A stretch of DNA of 28,291 nucleotides. Origin: Prevotella sp. UBA2739 (GTDB taxonomy: Bacteria; Bacteroidota; Bacteroidia; Bacteroidales; Bacteroidaceae). The DNA is taken from assembly GCA_002353525.1 (NCBI GenBank), contig DEJV01000067.1:57881-86171 (forward strand). The letters are read 5' to 3'. Made by a program: the position numbers and the translations under genes. Under the pieces are notes generated by a model that saw only the letters and a program-made list of their open reading frames with translations, did not search any database and had not been told where the DNA came from. Every line of letters begins with the position of its first letter. Within the stretch, counting starts at the first letter, position 1. This document shows, piece by piece, positions 1 to 7,784 of this stretch.

Positions 1-2019
1 TATGGCGACCTGACCAGCGGACTGGTGGTGGTACACTCGAAGGTGGGTGTCACCCCCTGGCAAGCCAAGGCCAAGATCAACCCCTCGACCATGAACTACT
101 CGCTGGGCAAGGGATTTAATCTGGGCAAGGCCGGCATCCTGAACGTGAATGCTGACTACGCGCAGGCATGGGGCGACCCCCGACAGAAAACCCGCTCGTA
201 CGACCGCTACACGCTGAACGTGGGCTATGGCTACGACCTGACCAAGAAATGGCACACCAACACTAAGCTGCGCGTGATGAGTGCCAAGGACTGGAGCGGC
301 AACGACCCCGACGCCCTGGACGACGGTACCTACAACGAGAACAAAAACCTGAACATCAACGTGACCCACAACGGGCGCATACAGGTGGACAAGCCGCTGA
401 TGCGCACCCTCTCGTATACCGCCGGACTGAGTTTCACACGGACAGACACCAAGAACTCATCGTACGTCACTGCCAGCGGCGGCATGATACCCATCATCAC
501 CGCCATGGAGACCGGCTACTATGAGGTGCCCTGGATGACGCAGTCGTATCTGGCCACAGGCATCACCGAGAGCCGCCCGGGCAACCTCTTCCTGAAGGTG
601 AACGACAGTTTCTTCTTCCGCACGGGCAAGACCATCCAGAGTTTCAAGGTGGGTGCCGACTACCGCTACGAGTGGAACAACGGCCGCGGATACTATAATG
701 CCGACGACAAGCTGCCCTACCGTCCGAATGCCGACGGACGTCCACGCGCCTTCAGCGATATTCCCTCGCTGAACCAGCTGTCGGCCTATGCCGAGGACGC
801 CCTGACATGGAACATCAACAAGGTGAACAAGCTGAAAGCCACCGCCGGACTGCGCTTCACCACGCTGCAGCCCTTTGGCGATGTGGCCACCTACGCACTG
901 TCGCCCCGTCTGAACATGAGCTTCGACGTGACCAAATGGCTGACGCTGCGCGGCGGCATCGGCATGAACTCGAAGACACCGGGTCTGAACTACCTCTATC
1001 CCGACAAGAAATATGAGGACCGCGTGGCTGCCAGCTACATGCCCCAAAGCGATCCTGTGGCACAGCTGCTCTACTACCACACGCAGATGTACGAGGTGAA
1101 ATACTCGAAAGACATGAAAAACGCCACTACCACGAAGGTGGAAGTAGGTGTCGACGTGAAGCTGCCCGGCAACCGCCGGCTGAGTGTGCTGGCCTATCAG
1201 GACAAGACACCAAAGGGCTTTGGAGCCGTGACGGAGTACACCACCTACACCTCTAACTTCTATGGGCCCGAGGCGCTCATCATCACTGCCGGACAACCCA
1301 CCCGCATCAACTTCGACGCTCCCACCCGTCAGGACATCATCTTCATGACCACCGGCCGCGTGGGCAACACCAACTCGACCAACAACCGAGGCATCGAGTT
1401 CGACATAGACTTCGGAGAGATTCGTGCCCTGCGCACCCAGATACAGCTGAGCGGAGCCCTGAACGAGACCAAGACATGGTCGACGGGAATGAACGCCCAG
1501 TCAATACCGGCCTCGCTGCTGCCCACCAGCTATTCGGCCTACGGACTGACACCCTGCAAGGTGGTCTATCCGTCGGGACAAGACTACGACAAATACCGTC
1601 GTTTTGTGAACACGCTGCGCACGGTGACCCACATTCCCGAACTGAAGATGGTGGCCTCGTTCACCGCACAGGTCATCTGGCAGGACTATCGCCACACGTT
1701 TATGGCTGAGAAACGCCCCATCGGATGGATAGACACCAACCTGCAATACCATGAGGTGACCAACCAGAGCGAGATAGAAGGTGTGGACATCGACAGACTG
1801 TTGCTGCGCTACTCTGACAGTAAGCCCGTGAAGCAGCCCGTGACATGGAACCTGCAGGGCCGTCTCAGCAAAGAGTTGGGCAAGATTGGTCAGCTGTCGC
1901 TCTACGTGAACAACCTGATGTTCTATGAGCCCTACATGAAGACCAACATCAGCAACTCGCTGGTACAACGCAACACCAACTCGTTCAGCTACGGCGTGGA
2001 ACTTTCATTTAATTTATAA
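1..2019 (+). CDS. TonB-dependent receptor, C-terminal part (5' end outside window)
   Basis: The reading frame is open from base 1. The first residues, YGDLTSGLVVVHSKVG, match the end of a TonB-dependent receptor plug domain, so the signal peptide, TonB box and most of the plug lie outside the window. The remaining roughly 670 residues alternate aromatic-rich beta strands with long polar loops and end in YGVELSFNL, a final outer-membrane strand with terminal aromatic character. The family imports large ligands (metal chelates, glycans, peptides) across the outer membrane using TonB energy. No SusD-like partner follows; instead a DUF4876 lipoprotein starts 23 bases downstream and a DUF6850 barrel after that, which suggests a dedicated uptake operon. 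The substrate cannot be read from the sequence. Family assignment is firm; substrate is unknown. Confidence 0.9.
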   Translation, partial: YGDLTSGLVVVHSKVGVTPWQAKAKINPSTMNYSLGKGFNLGKAGILNVNADYAQAWGDPRQKTRSYDRYTLNVGYGYDLTKKWHTNTKLRVMSAKDWSGNDPDALDDGTYNENKNLNINVTHNGRIQVDKPLMRTLSYTAGLSFTRTDTKNSSYVTASGGMIPIITAMETGYYEVPWMTQSYLATGITESRPGNLFLKVNDSFFFRTGKTIQSFKVGADYRYEWNNGRGYYNADDKLPYRPNADGRPRAFSDIPSLNQLSAYAEDALTWNINKVNKLKATAGLRFTTLQPFGDVATYALSPRLNMSFDVTKWLTLRGGIGMNSKTPGLNYLYPDKKYEDRVAASYMPQSDPVAQLLYYHTQMYEVKYSKDMKNATTTKVEVGVDVKLPGNRRLSVLAYQDKTPKGFGAVTEYTTYTSNFYGPEALIITAGQPTRINFDAPTRQDIIFMTTGRVGNTNSTNNRGIEFDIDFGEIRALRTQIQLSGALNETKTWSTGMNAQSIPASLLPTSYSAYGLTPCKVVYPSGQDYDKYRRFVNTLRTVTHIPELKMVASFTAQVIWQDYRHTFMAEKRPIGWIDTNLQYHEVTNQSEIEGVDIDRLLLRYSDSKPVKQPVTWNLQGRLSKELGKIGQLSLYVNNLMFYEPYMKTNISNSLVQRNTNSFSYGVELSFNL

Positions 2020-2042
2020 TTGACAATTGATCATTGATAATT

Positions 2043-3323
2043 ATGATGAGAAATATAAAAAACAAAAATATCGCGGGGAAGACATGGGCGGGCCTGTTGT
2101 CTTGCCTCGTTGGAACAGGCCTCTTGTCGCTTTCGTCGTGCATTGACTACGACGATGTGACGCGCGAGGTGTCGGTAGATATTCAGTTGGTGATGCCCGA
2201 GGAGTTCACCCAGGGTGTCGACATGGAAGGACACACCGTGACGCTGACGCAGCTGAACGGACAAAAAACACTCAGCGCCACTACCAACGCGCAGGGCGTG
2301 GCCTCGTTCCAGGGCATCATTCCCGATGTGTATAGCGTATCTACCTCGTGGGATATTACCTCCGAGGAATACACCCAGCTCACCGGCGACCCCATCGTCA
2401 ACGAAGGTGCCGTGGTGTCGGGAAATATCAGTCAGCAGCTGCTCACCGAAAACCAGTCGACCACTCCCCTGCGGCTTGCCACCCAGCTGTCGATTAATCG
2501 CTCGCTGGTCATCGGCAAGATTGCCTCGTCGGGTTGTAAGGACAACAACAACAAGAACTATGTGGCCGACCAGTATATTGAGCTTTACAACCAGAGCGAC
2601 AAGGAGATAGACGTGGCAGGACTCTACATCGGACTGGTAGAGAGCAACAGCAAACCATCATATACGATGGAACAGCTGGCTGAGTCGTTCAATAGCGACG
2701 TAGTATTGCTGAAACAAGTCTTCCGTATTCCGCTCGATGCCGACTGCAAAGTGGCTCCAGGCGGTACGGTGGTGCTGGCCAACTGCGCCATCGACCACAC
2801 TGCCAATGCCGCTGCATCGCACAATTTGCTCACTGCCGACTTCGACGTGAACGACACACGACCCAAGAATGCCTACATCAACAATCCCGACGTGCGCGAC
2901 ATGGACCTTATCTATACGTTCAGTTCGGGACTTCCCTATATGAACCTGATGCAAGGCGGACCGTGCGGTGTAGTGATTTTCCGCACCGACGAGAGTATCG
3001 ACGATTGGGATCTGACCTACGACTACGGCAAGACTAAGGGAAACCAGTGGAAGGTGATGCCTAAGAAGTATATCATCGATGCCGTAGAGATACTGAAAAA
3101 CTCGAGCAAGGGCATCGACCTGGCCACCAAGCGGTTCTACGACGACCTGGATGCCGGCTTCACCCACATCGAGGCAGCCAGCGGATATACCGGCGAGATT
3201 ATGTATAGAAAGACCTCGTCGCGCCGCGGCAAAGACGGACATAAGATTCTGCAGGACACCAACAACAGTACTGCCGACTTCAAAGTATCAACAACCATAG
3301 CCATTCGCGAATATGATGAATAA
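2043..3323 (+). CDS. DUF4876-type lipoprotein, TonB-receptor partner
   Basis: The product is about 426 residues. A positively charged start (MMRNIKNKN) leads into a hydrophobic stretch and a lipobox ending LSSC, so it should be a lipidated outer-membrane or surface protein. The next hundred residues (EVSVDIQLVMPE, then VTLTQLNGQKTLSATTN) look like a carboxypeptidase-regulatory or SpaA-like beta-sandwich. The remainder (KNYVADQYIELYNQSDKEIDVAGLYIG) resembles a lamin-tail-like fold. This arrangement fits DUF4876 proteins encoded after a TonB-dependent receptor. I chose ATG 2043; ATG 2046 is equally possible, and an in-frame TTG at 2034 lies in a repeat-like stretch and is unlikely. The end overlaps the next gene by 11 bases, which supports translational coupling. 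Function is unknown; surface ligand capture for the receptor is an inference. Confidence 0.75.
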   Translation: MMRNIKNKNIAGKTWAGLLSCLVGTGLLSLSSCIDYDDVTREVSVDIQLVMPEEFTQGVDMEGHTVTLTQLNGQKTLSATTNAQGVASFQGIIPDVYSVSTSWDITSEEYTQLTGDPIVNEGAVVSGNISQQLLTENQSTTPLRLATQLSINRSLVIGKIASSGCKDNNNKNYVADQYIELYNQSDKEIDVAGLYIGLVESNSKPSYTMEQLAESFNSDVVLLKQVFRIPLDADCKVAPGGTVVLANCAIDHTANAAASHNLLTADFDVNDTRPKNAYINNPDVRDMDLIYTFSSGLPYMNLMQGGPCGVVIFRTDESIDDWDLTYDYGKTKGNQWKVMPKKYIIDAVEILKNSSKGIDLATKRFYDDLDAGFTHIEAASGYTGEIMYRKTSSRRGKDGHKILQDTNNSTADFKVSTTIAIREYDE

Positions 3324-4860
3324 GACATTTCTAGGCCTCATGCTCATCTTAGGCTGTCCGGCAGCAGCCACGGCACAGAACAGTCTGGCCGGAATGGGCG
3401 AATATAAATATGACGATGCCACTCAGCTGTGGCGCAACACCGGCAATGCGGCCGCACTGACCGTCGACTCGGCACGCAACCGCGGCATCGCCATGTTCGA
3501 CCTCTCGCACCGCGAGGGCGACTTCCACCGTGTACAGGAGGGCGGACAGCGCAACCAGCTGGAGTTCTTCACCGAGCGCTATCAGACCATCGGCAAGTAT
3601 CTCTATGGCTACGGCAAGTTCCGATTCAACATGGGACGCACCAAAGAGCGCGCCTGGGCCGACGTGATGCGCCCCTACAACAGCAACCCCTTCTATGGCG
3701 GCAGCAGCGTGATGGGCAAGTACGACAACCAGGACTTCGACCTCACCGCCGCCGTGGGAACCACCAGCCTGAACGGTTTTCGCGTGGGTGCACGTCTCGA
3801 CTATCTGGTGGCCGACCTGAGCCGTCTGCGCGACCCGCGCTCACGCTCGCAGCTGCTCGACTATCAGATTACGCCGTCGGTGACCTACACGTTCGGTCCC
3901 AGCACCGTGGGTGTGGCCGCCTACTACCACCGTCGCAAGGAGAAAATACCCAACATCAACACCGTGCAGACCGACGCCACGCTGAAATACTACATCATGA
4001 CGGGCATGGAGAGCGCCGTGGGAACGACCCGCGGATTTGCCGGATTCCAGCGCGAGTGGGTGGACCACAGCTTTGGCGGAGAACTGTCGTACGGCTATAA
4101 GGGCACGGCCTTCAGCACGCTCAACACCTTTGGCATGCGCCATGGCAACGAGGACGCGTGGGGAAGCTATAAATATGAGCCGGGCAAATATGTGACCTAC
4201 GGCTTCGACTTCCAGACCCAGAACCGTCTGCACACCGGCAACGTGATTCACCAGCTGGACGTGAAAGCCAGTTACGAGCAGGCCTATGCCGACGAATACC
4301 GCCAGCAGCTCATCATCGAGAGCGACCCCAACACGGGCTACAACAGCTATCGCTATGAGACGCAGATAGAGTTTAAGAAGCGCTATCAGGTGAATCTCTT
4401 CGACGGCCGTCTGCACTACCGCGCCAATATGACCGACGGAGCCGCCAAAATCAACCACTACGTGGGACTTTTGGCCGACATCAGCACCGCCAAGAACAAA
4501 CACCTGCTGCCCGAGTCGAAACTCGAGTACGGCGGCACCAACCTCCAGTTGGAAGGCGGTTCGGCACTCTGGGGCGACCGTCTGTGGGTAGAGGCCAAGG
4601 CCGGCTATCACTTCTCGAACAAAGCCGACCTGCAGTTGGCCGACAGCGAGGGCGACTATGCGAAGAGTGTGCTCATTCCCGACATGGCCTATTACGAGGC
4701 CGACTACTGGCGGGCACACCTGAAGCTGACGTGGCAGTTCCCGCTCAGCATCAAGGGCGTGCGCTCGCAGTGGTTTGTGAGCGCCTACGGCGACATGCTG
4801 AAGACCAACAACAGCCTGAATAGAAGCCAAATCGGACTGTCGTTCGGCATTTACAACTAA
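3313..4860 (+). CDS. DUF6850-type outer-membrane beta-barrel protein
   Basis: The product is 515 residues. The signal peptide MMNKTFLGLMLILGCPAAATAQ is followed by a mature start rich in Gly and Tyr (NSLAGMGEYKYDD). The rest consists of alternating amphipathic strands with many Tyr, Phe and Trp residues, ending SQIGLSFGIYN, which is the pattern of a large outer-membrane barrel. It belongs to the family annotated DUF6850 that travels with DUF4876 lipoproteins and TonB receptors. The start codon lies inside the end of the preceding gene, so the three form one transcript. No plug domain is visible, so it is not a second TonB receptor. A role as accessory porin or assembly partner is inference. 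Confidence 0.75.
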   Translation: MMNKTFLGLMLILGCPAAATAQNSLAGMGEYKYDDATQLWRNTGNAAALTVDSARNRGIAMFDLSHREGDFHRVQEGGQRNQLEFFTERYQTIGKYLYGYGKFRFNMGRTKERAWADVMRPYNSNPFYGGSSVMGKYDNQDFDLTAAVGTTSLNGFRVGARLDYLVADLSRLRDPRSRSQLLDYQITPSVTYTFGPSTVGVAAYYHRRKEKIPNINTVQTDATLKYYIMTGMESAVGTTRGFAGFQREWVDHSFGGELSYGYKGTAFSTLNTFGMRHGNEDAWGSYKYEPGKYVTYGFDFQTQNRLHTGNVIHQLDVKASYEQAYADEYRQQLIIESDPNTGYNSYRYETQIEFKKRYQVNLFDGRLHYRANMTDGAAKINHYVGLLADISTAKNKHLLPESKLEYGGTNLQLEGGSALWGDRLWVEAKAGYHFSNKADLQLADSEGDYAKSVLIPDMAYYEADYWRAHLKLTWQFPLSIKGVRSQWFVSAYGDMLKTNNSLNRSQIGLSFGIYN

Positions 4861-4865
4861 AAGTT

Positions 4866-4896
4866 TTTGCGATAAGGAAAAATTGTTTTATTTTTG
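4866..4896 (+). promoter_or_regulatory. Bacteroidetes-type promoter for the SpmAB-like gene
   Basis: TTTG at 4866-4869 and TATTTTTG at 4889-4896 match the -33 (TTTG) and -7 (TAnnTTTG) elements with a 19-base spacer, the usual spacing. The -7 box ends 9 bases before ATG 4906, so the transcript would have almost no leader. This also argues for ATG 4906 rather than the upstream in-frame TTG 4894, which lies inside the -7 box. Confidence 0.7.
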
Positions 4897-4905
4897 CATC
4901 CAATT

Positions 4906-6138
4906 ATGGTACTGAATTATATTTGGATTGCATTTTTCCTTATCGCATTTATTATTGCGTTAGCGAAACTCATTTTCATGGGGGACACATCGGTGTTTCC
5001 TGCCATGATGGACAGCACTTTCTCGTCGTCGAAAACAGCTTTCGAAATCTCTATCGGACTGACCGGTGTGCTCGCACTCTGGCTCGGCATCATGAAGATT
5101 GGCGAGAAAGGCGGAGTGGTGAACATGCTGGCCCGCCTGTTGAGCCCTGTCTTCACCAAGTTGTTTCCTGACATTCCCAAAGGTCATCCCGCCACGGGCA
5201 GCATCTTCATGAACATTGCCGCCAACATGCTGGGCCTGGACAATGCCGCCACACCGCTGGGACTGAAGGCCATGGAGCAGCTGCAGGAACTGAACACGAA
5301 GAAAGACACCGCCACCAACCCCATGATCATGTTCCTGGTGCTCAACACCAGCGGACTGACCATCATCCCCGTGGGCATCCTGACCTATCGGGCACAGATG
5401 GGAGCCGCCAACCCCACCGATATCTTCATGCCCATCTTGCTGGCCACGTTCTTCTCTACGCTGGCCGGAGTCATCGTCACCAGTCTCTATCAGCGCATCA
5501 ACCTGCTGAACCGTACCATGCTGCTGACGCTGGGCGGAGCCTGCGCCTTGGTGGCAGGCATCATCTGGGGATTCAATCAGCTGGACCCCACCACCATGAA
5601 CACGGTGAGCACCACCATCGCCAGCACACTGTTGCTGACGGTCATCATAGGATTTATCGTGGCCGGCATGCGCAAGCGTGTGAATGTGTATGACGCGTTC
5701 ATCGAGGGTGCCAAAGACGGTTTCGAGACCGCCGTGCGCATCATTCCTTATCTGATAGCCATTCTGGTGGGCATCGGCGTGTTCCGTGCCAGCGGAGCCA
5801 TGGACATGCTCATCGACGGACTGAAATGGCTGATAGCACTGACCGGAGCCGATGCCGCCTGGGTAGACGCCATGCCTACGGCCCTGATGAAACCCCTCTC
5901 GGGCAGCGGTGCGCGCGGCATGATGGTCGACGCCATGACCACCTTTGGTGCCGACTCGTTTGTGGGCCGGTTGAGTTGCATCTTCCAGGGATCCACCGAC
6001 ACCACGTTCTATATCTTGGCCGTTTATTTCGGCAGCGTCGGCGTGCGCTACACCCGCCATGCCGTGACCTGCGGACTGTTGGCAGACCTAGCCGGCATCA
6101 TAGCCGCCATCGGAATAGGATATATGTTTTTTGGATAA
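4906..6138 (+). CDS. SpmA/SpmB-type fusion, nucleoside-recognition (Gate) membrane protein
   Basis: The product is about 410 residues and almost entirely hydrophobic, with some eight to ten membrane segments. It falls into two halves, each with a Gate domain. The first half resembles spore maturation protein SpmA (SSSKTAFEISIGLTGVLALWLG, then NMLGLDNAATPLGLKAM). The second half resembles SpmB (DAFIEGAKDGFETAVRIIPYL, then SGSGARGMMVDAM and FQGSTDTTFYILAVYFGSVG). In Bacillus the two are separate proteins needed for spore dehydration; non-sporulating Bacteroidetes carry the fused form, whose solute is not established. I start at ATG 4906 because the only upstream in-frame start is a TTG inside the promoter. 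It has its own promoter and is followed by a minisatellite, so it is probably not tightly coupled to the next gene. Confidence 0.85.
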   Translation: MVLNYIWIAFFLIAFIIALAKLIFMGDTSVFPAMMDSTFSSSKTAFEISIGLTGVLALWLGIMKIGEKGGVVNMLARLLSPVFTKLFPDIPKGHPATGSIFMNIAANMLGLDNAATPLGLKAMEQLQELNTKKDTATNPMIMFLVLNTSGLTIIPVGILTYRAQMGAANPTDIFMPILLATFFSTLAGVIVTSLYQRINLLNRTMLLTLGGACALVAGIIWGFNQLDPTTMNTVSTTIASTLLLTVIIGFIVAGMRKRVNVYDAFIEGAKDGFETAVRIIPYLIAILVGIGVFRASGAMDMLIDGLKWLIALTGADAAWVDAMPTALMKPLSGSGARGMMVDAMTTFGADSFVGRLSCIFQGSTDTTFYILAVYFGSVGVRYTRHAVTCGLLADLAGIIAAIGIGYMFFG

Positions 6139-6140
6139 TT

Positions 6141-6239
6141 CGGAGTAATCGGAGTAATCGGAGTAATCGGAATAATCGGAATAATCAGAATAATCGGAAT
6201 AATCGGAGTAATCGGAATACTCAGAAAACTCAGAAAACT
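6141..6239 (+). repeat. 9-bp minisatellite, 11 units
   Basis: Eleven consecutive 9-base units start right after the preceding stop codon. Three are CGGAGTAAT, then come CGGAATAAT and CAGAATAAT variants, and the last units drift to CAGAAAACT. The graded divergence suggests slippage-driven expansion. The array fills most of the gap before the flippase gene, so copy number would alter the distance between the two genes without affecting coding. Confidence 0.95.
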
Positions 6240-6267
6240 CCGACCTTAAAAGAATAAAAAGAAAACT

Positions 6268-7758
6268 ATGGCAAATCTCAAGTCACTAGTCAAAGATACA
6301 GCCATTTATGGCCTCTCCAGCATCGTAGCCCGGTTCATTAACTTTCTGTTGGTGCCCATCCAGACAGCGCGTTTTGCTGCCTCGGGCGGAGAGTATGGTG
6401 TCATCACCAATGTCTATGCCTATGTGTCGATACTCATCATTCTGCTCACCTTCGGCATGGAGACCACCTTCTTCCGGTTCATGAACCGCGAAGGTGAGAA
6501 CCCCGAGCGCATCTACAGCACCACCCTGCGCATGCTGGCCACCACCTCGCTGCTCTCCATTGTGCTGGTACTCAGTCTGATTCACCCCATCGCCTCGGCC
6601 ATCGGCTATGCCGACCATCCGGAGTATGTGGCCGTGATGTATGTCACCGTGGCCATCGATGCGTTCATGGCCATTCCCTTTGCCTACCTGCGCTATCAGC
6701 ACAAGCCGGTGAAGTTTGCCACGCTGAAGATTATCAACATCCTGTTGAACATCACGCTAAACCTGCTCTACCTGATAGTGTTGCCGGCGCTGAAGCTCAA
6801 TCCCTTCGGCATCTACGACGACCAGTTCACGCTCGATGTGGCCTTCGTGTTCTACATCAACCTGGTGTGTACGGTGTTGTCGCTGCTGTTGCTCTGGAAG
6901 GAGTTGCGCGGTTTCCGTTTCGGATTCGACGCCGCTGCCTGCCGCCGCATGCTCAGCTATACGTGGCCGCTGCTCGTGATGGGTGTGGCCGGACAACTGA
7001 ACCAGGCCGCCTCGCAGATATTGTTCCCCTATTTCTACGACGGTTCGGCCGAGGAGGCCCGCGCCCAGCTGGGCATCTATGGCGCCTGCATCAAGATAGC
7101 CATGATCATGGTGATGCTCACCCAGGCTTTCCGCTTTGCCTACGAGCCGTTTGTCTTTGGCAAGTCGAAAGATAAAGACAACCGCGAGACCTACGCCCAG
7201 GCCATGAAGTTCTACGTCATTTTCACGCTGCTGGCATTCCTTGCCGTGATGGGGTATATGGACATCCTGCGTTTCATCATCGGCAAGAGCTACTGGGAAG
7301 GACTGCGCGTGGTGCCCATCGTCATGGCCGCAGAGATTATGTTCGGTGTCTTCTTCAACCTCTCGTTCTGGTATAAACTGACCGACCGCACCATCTGGGG
7401 AGCCTATTTCTCGGGCATTGGCGCCGTGGTGCTCATCACTATCGACGTTCTGCTGATTCCCCGTTTCAGCTATATGGCGTGTGCCTGGGCTGGTTTTGCC
7501 GCTTACGGTGTGTCGATGCTCCTGTCGTATTTCATCGGACAAAAGTACTATCCCATCAATTATCCGCTGAAAGACATCTTCGTCTATGTCGTCATTGCAG
7601 CCCTGTTCTTCGTCATCATCCACTATTCCAACCAGCTGCTGCCCCTCTGGGCCTCACTGGTTGTCAACACGGGTGTGCTGTTGATGTTCGTCGCACATAT
7701 CATCTACCACGACCTGCCGTTGAAGAGCCTGCCCGTCATCGGGAAGTATTTCAAATGA
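6268..7758 (+). CDS. Polysaccharide/oligosaccharide flippase (Wzx-like, MOP superfamily)
   Basis: The product is 496 residues with about fourteen hydrophobic helices. The opening (MANLKSLVKDTAIYGLSSIVARFINFLLVPIQT) matches the start of polysaccharide biosynthesis flippases. Conserved features include an amphipathic first helix and the repeated TM pattern (MLSYTWPLLVMGVAGQLNQAASQ; AFRFAYEPFVFGKSKDKD). The family moves undecaprenyl-linked sugar repeat units across the inner membrane for surface glycans. No glycosyltransferases lie next to it, so this is not inside a capsule cluster; it may serve O-antigen, protein O-glycan or another lipid-linked substrate. It ends 26 bases before the DPP7 gene and probably shares transcription with it. 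Family is secure; substrate is not. Confidence 0.88.
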   Translation: MANLKSLVKDTAIYGLSSIVARFINFLLVPIQTARFAASGGEYGVITNVYAYVSILIILLTFGMETTFFRFMNREGENPERIYSTTLRMLATTSLLSIVLVLSLIHPIASAIGYADHPEYVAVMYVTVAIDAFMAIPFAYLRYQHKPVKFATLKIINILLNITLNLLYLIVLPALKLNPFGIYDDQFTLDVAFVFYINLVCTVLSLLLLWKELRGFRFGFDAAACRRMLSYTWPLLVMGVAGQLNQAASQILFPYFYDGSAEEARAQLGIYGACIKIAMIMVMLTQAFRFAYEPFVFGKSKDKDNRETYAQAMKFYVIFTLLAFLAVMGYMDILRFIIGKSYWEGLRVVPIVMAAEIMFGVFFNLSFWYKLTDRTIWGAYFSGIGAVVLITIDVLLIPRFSYMACAWAGFAAYGVSMLLSYFIGQKYYPINYPLKDIFVYVVIAALFFVIIHYSNQLLPLWASLVVNTGVLLMFVAHIIYHDLPLKSLPVIGKYFK

Positions 7759-7784
7759 CCATAACATTTAAATAATAGTTATCT

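Noticed and set aside
2034..2043. TTG start for the DUF4876 gene
   Set aside because: It falls in a repeat-like stretch; ATG 2043 or 2046 gives a normal lipoprotein signal.
6130..6257. Open frame encoding NRSNRNN-type repeats
   Set aside because: It is a translation of the 9-bp minisatellite in a frame shifted from the real SpmAB-like gene.
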